A stretch of 64,000 bases of DNA from Planctomycetota bacterium (GCA_021413865.1 JAIOPN010000049.1:103038-167037); one strand, 5' to 3'. Shown: positions 31,468 to 41,281, numbered from the stretch's first letter. Program-made: numbers and translations. Notes: generated from the sequence alone by a model not told the origin.

Positions 31468-33068
31468 GCGCACCCACCGGTTCACACCTGATCGACGGCA
31501 AGTGGGTCGCCGGTTCGGCGGGCGGCGCGGGCTTTACCGCGGTCAACCCCGCCACCGGCCAGATGATCGCGCCGACATATCACGACGCGGGCACCACTGA
31601 CGTGGAGGCCGCCGTCGCCGCGGCGCTGCGCGCCTTCGAGGCGACGCGCTCGCTGCCGCCGCGCTGGCCGGTTGCACTGCTCGAAGCATTGACGGAGAAG
31701 ATCATGGCGATGGGCGACGCGCTGCTGGAGCGCGTCGAGACCGAGACCGCTCTCCCCCGCCCACGCACCACCGGCGAGCGCGGCCGAACCTGCTTCCAGC
31801 TCAAGCAACTGGCCGATTTCGTGCGTGACGGATCGTGGGTCGAGGCAACGATCGACCGCGCCGACCCCGCGCGGCAGCCGCTGCCCAAGCCCGATCTGCG
31901 GCGGATGCTGCAACCGCTCGGCCCCGTCGTCGTGTTCGACGCCAGCAATTTCCCCCTCGCCTACGGGGTGCTGGGCAACGACACCGCCTCCGCGCTGGCC
32001 GCGGGCAACCCCGTCATCGTCAAGGTTCACCCCTCGCACCCAGGCTCGGCGGAACTGCTCGCCCAGGCCGCGCTCGCGGCGCTCGAGGCGTGCAACCTCC
32101 CGCGCGGATTGATCCAGGTGCTCTTCGGCCGCGGCAACGATCTTGGCGCGGCGCTCGCCAAGCACCCCGGCGTCGAGGCGATCGGCTTCACCGGCTCGCT
32201 GCGCGGCGGGCGGGCGCTGTTTGACCTCGCGGCGGCGCGGCCACGCCCGATCCCGGTTTACGCCGAGATGGGCAGCCTCAACCCCGTTGTCCTTCTGCCC
32301 GGCGCGCTGACCGAACGCGGCGACGCCATCGCCGACGGTCTGTCGAAATCTGTCTCGCTTGGCGGCGGCCAGTTCTGCACCAAGCCCGGCATCGTGATGC
32401 TGATCGACGGCCCGGCGTCGGACGCCTTCGTGGCTACGCTCCACAGGCACCTCTCAGCGGTGCCCCCTGTCAACATGCTCAACCTCTCGCTCCGCGACGG
32501 CTTCGCCCGCGCGACGGATCGCATCGCCGCGACGCCCGGCGTCAAGGCGACATTGTCACGGCAGACCCCCGGTTACGCCGGCTCCACCGCCGCGCTCTAC
32601 GAGACCACCGGCAAGGCGTGGCGCGAGCAGGAGGGCCTGCGCGAGGAGGCCTTCGGCCCGGGCACGGTGGTCGTGCGCTGCAAGGACGCCGACGATCTTG
32701 ATGCCGCCCTCCGTTCCGCCCCCGGCAGCCTCACGGGGGCGGTGCACGTCGGCGCGGCCGACAAGCAGACGGACGTGCAGCGCGTGATGCGCTCTCTCGC
32801 ACGGTTCGCCGGCCGCGTGATCGTCAACGGTTTCCCCACCGGCGTCGAGGTGACGCACGCCATGGTTCACGGCGGGCCTTATCCCGCGACCACCGCGCCG
32901 GCCACCACCTCCGTCGGCACCCTCTCCATTCGCCGCTTCGCGCGCCCCGTTGCATATCAGGACACGCCCGATCAATTCCTCCCGCCCGAATTGAAGGACA
33001 GCAACCCGCTGGGCATTGACCGTCATGTGGACGGTAAGCCGACGCGTGACCCATTGTCGTCTCGCTAA
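31464..33068 (+). CDS. alpha-ketoglutarate semialdehyde dehydrogenase-type aldehyde dehydrogenase
   Basis: This 534-residue NAD(P)-dependent aldehyde dehydrogenase has catalytic Cys305 (GGGQFCTKPG) and Glu268 (YAEMGSLNPV), and the cofactor loop GFTGSLRGGR. The pattern FDASNFPLAYGVLGNDTASALAAGNPVIVK and the length match the KGSADH subgroup, which makes 2-oxoglutarate at the end of non-phosphorylating pentose and glucarate routes. The start is GTG at 31464 with AAGGAG 8 nt upstream, overlapping the creatininase-like gene. With the AraD1-like protein it would turn a 2-keto-3-deoxypentonate into a TCA intermediate. The exact substrate is inferred from subgroup and context. Confidence 0.85.
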   Translation: MSAPTGSHLIDGKWVAGSAGGAGFTAVNPATGQMIAPTYHDAGTTDVEAAVAAALRAFEATRSLPPRWPVALLEALTEKIMAMGDALLERVETETALPRPRTTGERGRTCFQLKQLADFVRDGSWVEATIDRADPARQPLPKPDLRRMLQPLGPVVVFDASNFPLAYGVLGNDTASALAAGNPVIVKVHPSHPGSAELLAQAALAALEACNLPRGLIQVLFGRGNDLGAALAKHPGVEAIGFTGSLRGGRALFDLAAARPRPIPVYAEMGSLNPVVLLPGALTERGDAIADGLSKSVSLGGGQFCTKPGIVMLIDGPASDAFVATLHRHLSAVPPVNMLNLSLRDGFARATDRIAATPGVKATLSRQTPGYAGSTAALYETTGKAWREQEGLREEAFGPGTVVVRCKDADDLDAALRSAPGSLTGAVHVGAADKQTDVQRVMRSLARFAGRVIVNGFPTGVEVTHAMVHGGPYPATTAPATTSVGTLSIRRFARPVAYQDTPDQFLPPELKDSNPLGIDRHVDGKPTRDPLSSR

Positions 33069-33131
33069 ATGAATTGAACCTCATCTTTCTCTGTGTCTCT
33101 GTGGTTAGTCTTTAGGTTTGTTTAGACAACC

Positions 33132-34256
33132 ATGACCGACGCCCCGCCAAGCCGCGAGAACAAGCCCCTGGGTCGCGCCCCCGCGCGCATGCAGGAACTC
33201 GGTCTGGTCGTCGTCGTCATCCTGCTCGGGACGTTCCTCGCCTTCGCCTCGCGCACGGCGGTCCGGCCCGACGGGAGCAGGTTCAACACGTTCCTGCAAT
33301 CGCAGAACCTCATCGGCAACGTGGCCACGAACATGTCGTGGATCGCCATCATGGCGGTCGGGGTGACCTGCGTCATCATCGCGGGCGGCATCGACATCTC
33401 GGTCGGCTCGATCTTCGCGCTCTCAGCCCTGGGAACGGTCGCGGCGCTGCAGAACATGCCGGCCGACGCGTCGGCGTGGATGGTTCTGCCCGTTGCCGTG
33501 GTCGTGCCGCTGGCGATCGGCTCGGTGTGCGGGCTGATCAACGGCGTGATCGTCGTCGGCCTGCGGATGCACCCGTTCATCGTGACACTGGGGACGCTGA
33601 GCATTTTCCGCGGCATCGCGCTGATCGCCGTGCCGACCAAGCAACTGCCGGTGATCGGGCGCTCGATGCCGCCGGCGTTCACGGATCGGTTCGTGACGTG
33701 GACGGTCACGCTGGGACAGGGCGTTACCCTGCAGCCCACGCCGATGATTGTGATGCTGCTCTGCGTCGCCGCCGGCTGGATCTACCTGGGCCACACGGTC
33801 GGCGGCCGTCAGCTTTATGCGGTGGGGGGCAACGAAGAGGCGGCGCGGTTCAGCGGCCTGCCGGTGGGGTGGATCAAGGTGCGGGTGTACGTGCTCTCCG
33901 GCCTGGCGGCGGGGGTGGCGGGGATGATCTCCGCGGGTTATTTCGGGTCGGCCACGACGGCGACGGGCGACGGGTATGAATTGATCGTGATCGCCTCGGC
34001 CGTGGTCGGAGGCGTAAGCCTCTCGGGTGGCCGCGGCACGGCCCTGGGTGCGATGCTAGGGGCGCTGATCATCAAGCTGATCGAAAACGGCATCATCCTG
34101 ATCCAGGTAGTGAACCTGCGGCTGTTCTCCTTCCGATTATCCATGGAGTACAGCAAGATCGTGATCGGTATCGCGATCATCGTCGCCGTCGCGGTGGACC
34201 GCCTCAGCGATTACCTGCGGCGGCGGCGCTTGGCGGGGCGGGTGTTCCGCCGATAA
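33132..34256 (+). CDS. sugar ABC transporter permease (RbsC/AraH-like)
   Basis: The 374-residue protein of the BPD_transp_2 family has about ten membrane helices and the hallmark AGGIDISVGSIFALSALG, then PFIVTLGTLSIFRGIALI and VVGGVSLSGGRGTALGAMLGALIIKLIENGI. These permeases import ribose, arabinose, xylose, rhamnose and similar sugars. A binding lipoprotein follows, but there is no RbsA-type ATPase in the window. The 63-bp gap before it contains a CTCTGTGTCTCTGTGG stretch of the kind repeated in many planctomycete intergenic regions. Confidence 0.88.
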   Translation: MTDAPPSRENKPLGRAPARMQELGLVVVVILLGTFLAFASRTAVRPDGSRFNTFLQSQNLIGNVATNMSWIAIMAVGVTCVIIAGGIDISVGSIFALSALGTVAALQNMPADASAWMVLPVAVVVPLAIGSVCGLINGVIVVGLRMHPFIVTLGTLSIFRGIALIAVPTKQLPVIGRSMPPAFTDRFVTWTVTLGQGVTLQPTPMIVMLLCVAAGWIYLGHTVGGRQLYAVGGNEEAARFSGLPVGWIKVRVYVLSGLAAGVAGMISAGYFGSATTATGDGYELIVIASAVVGGVSLSGGRGTALGAMLGALIIKLIENGIILIQVVNLRLFSFRLSMEYSKIVIGIAIIVAVAVDRLSDYLRRRRLAGRVFRR

Positions 34257-34290
34257 TGTGTCCGTCCGTCAACCTTCAGGAGTCACCGGC

Positions 34291-35277
34291 GTGATCCGAC
34301 ACTTCCACATCGCACTGCTCCTCGCGTTCCTTGGGTTGGTCCTGTCCGCGTGCGACGGGGCCGGACCGGGGAGCGGCACGGGCAAGCGGCGGATCGAGAT
34401 CGGTCTGGTCGCCAAGAGCCAGTCGAACGCCTATTTCCAGGTCGTCCATGCCGGCGCCAAGGCGGCGGCACGCGACCTGGCGGACAAGCGCGGCATCGAG
34501 GTATCCATCAACTGGGCTACGCCGCCCGACGAGGACGCCCAGAAGCAGGCCGAGGCGATCGACAACCTGGCCACGCTGGGCGTCAACGGCATCGCCATCG
34601 CCTGCACCGACGGCAACACCGTCACCCCCGCGATCAACCGCGCCTCGGATCGCGGCATCCCGGTGGTGACATTCGATTCCGATGCGCCCGGCAGCAAGCG
34701 GCTGACCTACATCGGCTCGGACGAAGCGGCGATCGGGCAGATGGTGATGGCCGAGCTGGCGTCGGTCATGGGCGACAAGGGCACCATCGCGATGCTCTGC
34801 GGGAACGAGACCGCGCCGAACCTGCAGCTCCGCCGCCAGGGCGCGCTGGACGAACTGAAGAAGCACCCGGAGATGAAGCTGATCGAGGGCGGGCTGGTGT
34901 TCAACAAGGAGACGCCCGAGGCGGCAGTGGAGACGCTCAATACCTTCCAATCCACGCACCCACAGGTCCAGGGCTGGGCGATCATGGGCGGCTGGCCGCT
35001 CTTCACGCTGCACGCGCTCAAGTGGCAGGAGGGGACGATCCACGCGGTGTCGGTGGACGCGCTGCCGAACATGCTGACCTACGTTGTGTCGAACCACGTG
35101 GACGCGCTCTTCTCGCAGGACCCGTACGGCATGGGCTACCAGGCGGTCGAGCTGCTGGTCGCCAAGGCGCTCGACGGCCAGGCGCCGCCGGCGCGCGTGA
35201 AGACCAAGATCACCAAGGTCACGCAGGCGAACCTCACCGATTTCTCGGTCGAGTGGGCGGATCACAGCAAGCCGTGA
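34291..35277 (+). CDS. sugar ABC transporter substrate-binding lipoprotein (RbsB-like)
   Basis: This 328-residue periplasmic binding protein starts at the GTG at 34291, where AGGAG stands 8 nt upstream. The signal peptide then ends in the lipobox LVLSAC with Cys21 as the lipid anchor; an in-frame GTG at 34258 would spoil it. The fold is of the Peripla_BP_4 type (IEIGLVAKSQSNAYFQVVHAGAKAAA, then IDNLATLGVNGIAIACTD, VVTFDSDAPGSKRLTYIGSD, GYQAVELLVAKALDG). It delivers a sugar to the permease encoded 34 bp upstream. Its stop codon abuts the stop of the convergent nitrilase gene. Confidence 0.88.
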   Translation: MIRHFHIALLLAFLGLVLSACDGAGPGSGTGKRRIEIGLVAKSQSNAYFQVVHAGAKAAARDLADKRGIEVSINWATPPDEDAQKQAEAIDNLATLGVNGIAIACTDGNTVTPAINRASDRGIPVVTFDSDAPGSKRLTYIGSDEAAIGQMVMAELASVMGDKGTIAMLCGNETAPNLQLRRQGALDELKKHPEMKLIEGGLVFNKETPEAAVETLNTFQSTHPQVQGWAIMGGWPLFTLHALKWQEGTIHAVSVDALPNMLTYVVSNHVDALFSQDPYGMGYQAVELLVAKALDGQAPPARVKTKITKVTQANLTDFSVEWADHSKP

Positions 35278-36084
35278 TCACGGCCTGGGCGTCGGGACGC
35301 GCAGGTTCCCCGGGACAAAGCCCGGGTGCATGTCCGCCAGCGCGGGGAACTGCGTGCGCCACTCCCGCAGCGATTCCATATTCAGCGTCGCGGAGGTTAC
35401 GCCCTGAGCGCCGCCGGCGTCGGCGATGATCTTGCCGCGCGGGTCGATCACCATGCTCCGGCCGGTGTACGCGTATTTCGGGTCGCTCCCGCAGCGGTTG
35501 ACGCCCAGGACGAACGCCTGGTTCTCAATTGCGCGGGCCATGAGCAGCGTCACCCAGTGCGACTCGCGTGCCGAGGGCCAGTTGGCGATCACCGCGAACA
35601 CCTCCGCCCCGAGCCGCACCGCCGTGCGGAACACCTCGGGGAACCGCAGGTCGTAGCAGACAAACGGCGACACGGGGACGCCGCCAATGTTCGTCACGAT
35701 CACCTCGCTGCCCCGGTCGATACACGCCCCCTCGCCGCCCGCGGTGAAGGGGTGGGTTTTCGCGTACCGGGCCGTGATGCGGCCCTCGGGGTTGGCGATG
35801 ATCGCGCGATTGAGCCCGCGTCCGGTGTCGGATCGCTCCACCATTCCGGCGATGACATGCACGCCGCGGTCTTTGGCGAGTGACGAAACAAATCTCGCCG
35901 TCTGCCCATCCGCCGGTTCGGCAATGCGGTCCAATTCCAGGCTGAACCCCGTCGCGAACATCTCGGGAAGCACCACCAGGGCCCTGAGCGGCGGCGGCGC
36001 CTCATCGAGCAGTGCGTTCACACGACGGAAGTTCTCCCCGCGGTCCTCCCAGGCGATGTCGAGTTGAACGAGTGCAACCTGCAT
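35278..36084 (-). CDS. nitrilase-superfamily carbon-nitrogen hydrolase (omega-amidase-like)
   Basis: This 268-residue enzyme has the catalytic triad Glu41 (LPEMFATGFS), Lys109 (YAKTHPF) and Cys143 (FVCYDLRFPE). The length and motifs fit the YafV/omega-amidase branch, which hydrolyses 2-oxoglutaramate or similar keto-acid amides; the substrate is not proven. There is no signal peptide. It begins 5 bp after the large glycosidase gene on the same strand, so it is the last gene of that unit. Its TGA shares the palindrome TGATCA with the TGA of the convergent binding-protein gene. Confidence 0.85.
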   Translation of the reverse strand: MQVALVQLDIAWEDRGENFRRVNALLDEAPPPLRALVVLPEMFATGFSLELDRIAEPADGQTARFVSSLAKDRGVHVIAGMVERSDTGRGLNRAIIANPEGRITARYAKTHPFTAGGEGACIDRGSEVIVTNIGGVPVSPFVCYDLRFPEVFRTAVRLGAEVFAVIANWPSARESHWVTLLMARAIENQAFVLGVNRCGSDPKYAYTGRSMVIDPRGKIIADAGGAQGVTSATLNMESLREWRTQFPALADMHPGFVPGNLRVPTPRP

Positions 36085-36089
36085 GCCGC

Positions 36090-39000
36090 CTACTTTCTAA
36101 CCCAGATCATCCGTCCGAACTTCATGTCCGGGATGGGCACCGGCTTCGTGATGTCCACATCCTCTCCGGTGAGGATGTCGCTGGCCTTGAGCGCGCCCGC
36201 GGGCAGGCCGAGTTTCTTGCGGTCGAGGTGGAGCGAGACGTCAAAGGTCATCTCCATCCACGCGGCCAACGGCGGGTGCCACGTGGCGATGACCAGCAGC
36301 AGGCCGTTGCGCGGGTGCCTGAAGGCGGTGACGAGCGTCTCGGGCCGATCGACGGTGACGCCGTTGCCGCCGCGCCGCCACCAGCCGAGCATCTCCGCTT
36401 TGTGGATCTGGAAGCGGTCGAAGAAGGCCCAGAGTTTTTTGGGCACGTCGGTCTCGGCGTACCAGCCGTGCCGCGCCCAGGTGCCAAAGAGCATCCCGCG
36501 GCCGACGTGGTGGTCCATGCCCAGCATCTCGGACGGCACGCCGAACGGCAGCGCCGCGGTCTCGACGAGCCAGACCCACGGGCTCTCGGTGAACTGCTCG
36601 AAACCCTCGCCGTGCCAGAGGCTGTCGATGAAGGGGAAGACGAGCATGTGGTCGGCGACAGGGGAAGAGGTCGCGGCGTGGCCGTGGTGGACGTCGGTGG
36701 CGGCGTTGGGGTTGTTCTGCTTGAACACGACCCAGAGGCGCTTGGCCATCTCGCGGTGGCCGAGCGTCGGGCCGTCCGCGCCGTCCCAGTAGGCGCCGTC
36801 GGTGCCGAAGAAGCGGGTCATGTAGCGCATGGATTCGAGATAGAAGTTCCCGTTGCGCGTCGCGTTGGAGACGGGGATGCAGTGCTCGTCGCCGCGCTCC
36901 TCGTGCAGCCGCGGCCAGCCGGCGGGGATGCCGTCCGGCAGGTGGTTCTGCCGCCAGGCGTCCTGGAACCAGAGGCGCGGGCTGGGCTCGACGCCGTCGC
37001 GAAACTGGTAGCCCGTGCCCTCGTAGAGGATCGCCCAGAACTCTGGGGCGAAGGTCGAGAGCTCGCGGCCGGAGTTGTAGACCTTCACGAAGACGCCGCG
37101 CTTGTGCGCCTCCTCGGTGAGGCGTTTGAGGTTGTCCGGGCCGTCCCACTGCCACGCGTAGTTGAAGGCGGGGCCCCACCAGTCGTGCAGATTCAGCCGC
37201 TTGACGCCCAGGTCGTTCGTCACCTCGTCGAGGCGTTTGCAGTTGTCGGCGAGGAAGCTCTGCGGCGTGTCGGTGCCGCTGGGCCAGAAGCCGCCGCCCT
37301 TGTGCATGTAGCGGAACTGCCAGTGCCGCGCGTCGGGCGGTTTCACCGGCGTGGGCAGCAGGGCGAAACAAAACGACCATGGCGTCGCGCCGGGTTCGAG
37401 GCTGTGATCGCCAAGATTTGCGGTGAGCACGACGGCGTCGCGTTCTTCATCGATCGTGATCGCGTCGGCGCGGGCGATGTCCTCCCAGGCGTCGCGCTTC
37501 ACGATCGATGTAGCCGCCGTCGCCGCGCCGGCCAGGCCCGCCCAGTGATCGACCGTCCACGTCTTCCAGCCCAACCCCGCCTCGACGCTCCCCATCCAGA
37601 CCGCCGGCTCGAACGATTTCGCGCCGCGCTTCATCGACCGCCACGACCGCCCGCCCTCGCGCCGGCCGCGGTACCCCAGGCCCGACGCCAGCCACGCGTT
37701 CGCCACATCCCACGGCAGACGCAGCTTCAGGTCGCGTAGTTTTACCGGTTTCCCGCCCGCCGCTTCGAGCGTCACCGTGACCACCGAGCAGGCGTCGTAC
37801 TCCATCCGCCCGCGCACGGTCAGCGTCAGCCCGCGCTCGGTCGCTCGGCTCTCCCACTCGACAAACCCCGGCTGTTTAGCGGTGATCTTGTACGCCGCGC
37901 CGCGCCACGCCATCGGCTTACCACCCACCTTGCACGTCACCGTCATCGGCCCCGCGGTGACGCGCTGTTTGCCGACGTCGATCGACACGGGCAGGCCGTT
38001 CGCGCCCAGCGTGATCGTGTGCCCCCACGATTTGATCACCCGCCCCTTGCCCGAGACACGCAGCGGCTTATACGGCGGATACACCCTGTCGCTCAGCCCT
38101 ACGTCGCTCTCGATCCACCGCAGCCGTGCCAGGCGGTGCAGGTCGTGGTCCCCGCGTTCCGGCACGACGGTGTCGGACACGATCAGCCGGATCGGCACGC
38201 GCTGCCCGGCCAGCCCCGCCGGTTTGAACAACACATGCCCCGTGTATTCACCCGGCGCGGTGCTCTGCGGGATGTCGATACCAAACCACAACGCCCGCAC
38301 CTGCCCGTACGGCACGGCGAACGGCCCGCTGGGTTTGGTGACGTAACGGCTCTTGATGCGCGACTCGATGGTGACGCACTGGACCCTTTTGGAGTCGAGC
38401 GTCGCGCCGCCGGGGCCTATGAGGTCGCTCGATTCCACCGCCACATCCGGGATCGCGGCGCGGCAGGCGTAAACACCGAGTTGAAATACGCGGTATTCGT
38501 GCCGGTCGGCGTGCAGGACCAGTTCCTCACGCGGGCCCTCTCGCGCCCAGTGCGCCGGCAGGTCGAACTGCATCTTGATCGGCCGGTCGCGGTCCTCGGG
38601 GAAGAGGAGGTAGGGCGACTGTGGGAAACGCGTAAGCAGGCCGTCCACTTCGAGCGGCAGGGCGATGGTCTCCATCGCATCAAAATCGTCGATCGAGCAG
38701 CGTGCCTCGATGCGCAGCGGGCGGGCCTCGACGGGTTTTGTGTTCGACGCTTGATGCAACCATTCTTCGCTTGGAGTGAAGAGCGCGTCTTCATACGCGG
38801 CGTAATAGAGGTAGTACAGCCCCGGGCCGTCAACGGGCTTGAACTCGATCTCGACGCCCCCCTGATCGTAGCGGAGCACGCGCGCGTCGGTGATCACCGC
38901 GCCGGTCGCGGTGGAGATGAGCTTGAGCCCCTTCATGCGGATGGAGAGCTTGGATCGCCGCCACTGCGCCTCGCCGCGCGCGACGGGCCCGGCCTGCGTA

Positions 39001-39182
39001 ACCTCGAAGACGACGCGGCAGGGCCAGGTGTTCCAGTTGTAGAAGAGTCTGCGATCCCCATCGAGTGGGCCTGTGCCCCACGTTGATTCCGCCCACCGCT
39101 TCTCGCCTGATCGGGCCCGGTCAACCGGCCACAGCTTCATCTCCTCGGGCGATACGACACGGTGTTCGAGAAGCTCAGCCAT
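36090..39182 (-). CDS. large GH123/DUF6067-like glycoside hydrolase
   Basis: This 1030-residue protein has beta-rich N-terminal domains (to about 560) with a stretch typical of GH123-related proteins (GQVRALWFGIDIPQSTAPGEYTG, residues about 300-320). A TIM-barrel-like half follows with LNLHDWWGPAFNY, GVFVKVYNSGRELS, FFGTDGAYWDGADGPTLGHRE and a late IHKAEMLGWWRRGGNGV block. Acid pairs in GTDGAYWDGADG are candidate catalytic residues. There is no signal peptide, so it would work on imported oligosaccharides or glycosides. It lies 60 bp after the rhamnosidase-like gene. The glycosidase nature is reasonably supported; linkage and sugar are not. Confidence 0.6.
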   Translation of the reverse strand: MAELLEHRVVSPEEMKLWPVDRARSGEKRWAESTWGTGPLDGDRRLFYNWNTWPCRVVFEVTQAGPVARGEAQWRRSKLSIRMKGLKLISTATGAVITDARVLRYDQGGVEIEFKPVDGPGLYYLYYAAYEDALFTPSEEWLHQASNTKPVEARPLRIEARCSIDDFDAMETIALPLEVDGLLTRFPQSPYLLFPEDRDRPIKMQFDLPAHWAREGPREELVLHADRHEYRVFQLGVYACRAAIPDVAVESSDLIGPGGATLDSKRVQCVTIESRIKSRYVTKPSGPFAVPYGQVRALWFGIDIPQSTAPGEYTGHVLFKPAGLAGQRVPIRLIVSDTVVPERGDHDLHRLARLRWIESDVGLSDRVYPPYKPLRVSGKGRVIKSWGHTITLGANGLPVSIDVGKQRVTAGPMTVTCKVGGKPMAWRGAAYKITAKQPGFVEWESRATERGLTLTVRGRMEYDACSVVTVTLEAAGGKPVKLRDLKLRLPWDVANAWLASGLGYRGRREGGRSWRSMKRGAKSFEPAVWMGSVEAGLGWKTWTVDHWAGLAGAATAATSIVKRDAWEDIARADAITIDEERDAVVLTANLGDHSLEPGATPWSFCFALLPTPVKPPDARHWQFRYMHKGGGFWPSGTDTPQSFLADNCKRLDEVTNDLGVKRLNLHDWWGPAFNYAWQWDGPDNLKRLTEEAHKRGVFVKVYNSGRELSTFAPEFWAILYEGTGYQFRDGVEPSPRLWFQDAWRQNHLPDGIPAGWPRLHEERGDEHCIPVSNATRNGNFYLESMRYMTRFFGTDGAYWDGADGPTLGHREMAKRLWVVFKQNNPNAATDVHHGHAATSSPVADHMLVFPFIDSLWHGEGFEQFTESPWVWLVETAALPFGVPSEMLGMDHHVGRGMLFGTWARHGWYAETDVPKKLWAFFDRFQIHKAEMLGWWRRGGNGVTVDRPETLVTAFRHPRNGLLLVIATWHPPLAAWMEMTFDVSLHLDRKKLGLPAGALKASDILTGEDVDITKPVPIPDMKFGRMIWVRK

Positions 39183-39241
39183 GCGACCGGTCCCCTTGCG
39201 ATTGGAGTTCGATCATAACCGGCGGCTCGCCGCAATAACGA

Positions 39242-41281
39242 TCAAATCACAACTACCTGCCCGGCCTTCAGCGCGACCGGCTTGCCCTTGATCTTCGAGC
39301 GGAACGGCGTGTCGCGCAGGTTCATCAGGTATCGCTGCGTCTTGCCCGCTTTCTCCCACGCGGTGCAGCGGATGTCGAGCGTGTCGCCGTCCAACTCAAT
39401 CAACCGTGGCAGCTTCGCGACTGCCGCGTCGATCGTGCTCGACGGGACGAAATTCAAATCCAGCGGGTCGATCGAGCGAGACGACTGCACCCGCGTCGGC
39501 ACATCGCCGGTGCAGGCCATCTTCACGCCGGCGCGCTCCAGTTCGCGCAGCTTGCGGACGGTCTTCTCGTGCAGCACGGTGGAGGAAGGGATGAGCAGGT
39601 GCGTGTACCGCGCCCTGCCGATCGTCGCCTCGCCGCGGCCGATCTTCACGTCCCACAAAATCGATTCGTCGATGATGTGCGTGCCCACCTGCCGGTCAAG
39701 ACAGGCGGCGAGCAGGGCGGTGAGCCCGCGGCGCATGCCCGTCGGGTCGGTCTGCCACTCGATGTTCTGCATCTGGAATGAGCGGATGGTCCACAGGATG
39801 GCGACGGGGGCGACCTGCCTTGCGTCGCGCATCACGGGCTGGATGTCCGCCAGTTCGTGGTGGATGGCGGTCATGCCGGGCCAGGCGGGCTTGTTATTCG
39901 GGCCGTAGTTGGGCGGGTATTCAAAGGCGCGTGGCCCGCGTACGGAGCTATAGGCGCAGTGGATCAGGGGGCTGCTCACGCCCATGATGGTCTGCCACTT
40001 GAGGATTTTGCCGATCAGTTTGATCGGCGGTTCCTCGCCGGCGCAGGCGCCGGTCTCGGACATGACGCCCATCTGGTTGCGCTGCTGGGCCGCCGACGCC
40101 GCCGAGACGCAGCCGACGTTGATCAGCGGGTGGTTGTGGTCGCCCACCGCCGGGATGATCAGGTCGATGCCCGCCAGGTCGAAGTGCTTGAAGAGCGGGA
40201 ACAAATTGGAGACGTAGTTCGCCTGCTCGATGGGGTCGTCCTCGGGGCTGATGTGGCCGACGAGGTTGAGCTTATTCCGCCGGCACCACTGCGAGACCGG
40301 CTTGAGCCAGCTCTCCTCGAACCGCTTGCCGCAGTACTCGCGCCACTGCAGGCGGGTGATGCACGCCTCGTCGCACATGGAGTCGGAGTCGAGCCAGAAC
40401 ATCCGCGGGCGGACGTCGTAGCCGTACACGCTCTTGAAATCCTCGGCCATCCCGGGCGTCCAGGGGTTCTTGGAGAAATACTTGGGCTCGTCGGTGAAGA
40501 TCGCCTTGATCTCCTTGCCGAACATGTCGCCGACGTATTTCTTGTACTGCTCGTGGGTGAGCTCGAGGAATCGCTTGGTCGCGTTGGGGTTGAACGTATC
40601 GACGAGGCCGCCCCAGGCGATCCAGTCGTACTGGATCGGGCGCGAGACGAAGGCCATGAGCCTGAAGCCCTCGGGGATGCGAGGCGTGACGAGGCCGTAC
40701 TCCGGGCTGCCGGTGTCGGCCCGGTGCGTCGTGTAGCGTGGTGTGTCGGGGTAGAAGAACCGGCTGTCCCACGTCTCCCACGTCTGCCACTTGCGACGCA
40801 GCACGCCGACGCGCGGGGTCAGGTCGATGCGCTCGCCGGTCGCCTCGCTCGTCAGGCCGCACCAGAGCAGGTCGCCGGGCGGGAAGGTAAAGAACTCGGT
40901 GTCCATCACCGTGGGGTCGAAGACGAACCGCTCGACCTGTCGGGCGTTGAACTCGGGGCGCTCCTGGAACACACGGCCGCCGGCTGCACCGCTGGGGTAC
41001 GGGTCCTCGTCGTAGAGCCAGATATCCAGCCCGGCCTTGGCGATGCGCTTGCACATCTCGCGGATGAACTCGAACCAATCCGTGCTGCCGTACGGGAGCA
41101 GCAGGCCCGGCCGCGGGTGCAGGCAGAGCGCGGCGACCTCGCCGGATTTGGCGAAGGCGTCGAGCTGCGGCTGCAATTCATCGGGGTTGCAGCGGTCGTT
41201 GAAGACCCAGAAATAGGCGAGTCCGGTCTTGTGGAAGAGCTTGCGGGTGACCTGTGCGGCGGGGCGGTTGCGCGGGGGCAT
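39242..41281 (-). CDS. GH106-like (alpha-L-rhamnosidase-like) glycoside hydrolase
   Basis: The 679-residue protein has a TIM-barrel pattern common in GH106-like sequences: CKRIAKAGLDIWLYDEDPYPSGAAGG near residue 100, KAIFTDEPKYF near 270, LVGHISPEDDP, then MSETGACAGEEPP near 425, and a Rossmann-like C-terminal part (HLLIPSSTVLHEKTVRKLRELERAG). There is no signal peptide, so action in the cytoplasm is expected. GH106 enzymes release L-rhamnose; that would suit the neighbouring shell protein and aldolase, since deoxysugars yield lactaldehyde. The subfamily is uncertain and other sugars are possible. Start ATG at 41281. Confidence 0.6.
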   Translation of the reverse strand: MPPRNRPAAQVTRKLFHKTGLAYFWVFNDRCNPDELQPQLDAFAKSGEVAALCLHPRPGLLLPYGSTDWFEFIREMCKRIAKAGLDIWLYDEDPYPSGAAGGRVFQERPEFNARQVERFVFDPTVMDTEFFTFPPGDLLWCGLTSEATGERIDLTPRVGVLRRKWQTWETWDSRFFYPDTPRYTTHRADTGSPEYGLVTPRIPEGFRLMAFVSRPIQYDWIAWGGLVDTFNPNATKRFLELTHEQYKKYVGDMFGKEIKAIFTDEPKYFSKNPWTPGMAEDFKSVYGYDVRPRMFWLDSDSMCDEACITRLQWREYCGKRFEESWLKPVSQWCRRNKLNLVGHISPEDDPIEQANYVSNLFPLFKHFDLAGIDLIIPAVGDHNHPLINVGCVSAASAAQQRNQMGVMSETGACAGEEPPIKLIGKILKWQTIMGVSSPLIHCAYSSVRGPRAFEYPPNYGPNNKPAWPGMTAIHHELADIQPVMRDARQVAPVAILWTIRSFQMQNIEWQTDPTGMRRGLTALLAACLDRQVGTHIIDESILWDVKIGRGEATIGRARYTHLLIPSSTVLHEKTVRKLRELERAGVKMACTGDVPTRVQSSRSIDPLDLNFVPSSTIDAAVAKLPRLIELDGDTLDIRCTAWEKAGKTQRYLMNLRDTPFRSKIKGKPVALKAGQVVVI

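Noticed and set aside
34247..34254. GCCGATAA, an exact sigma28 -10 element
   Set aside because: It lies at the end of the sugar permease coding sequence with no TAAA at the right distance and no flagellar gene downstream.
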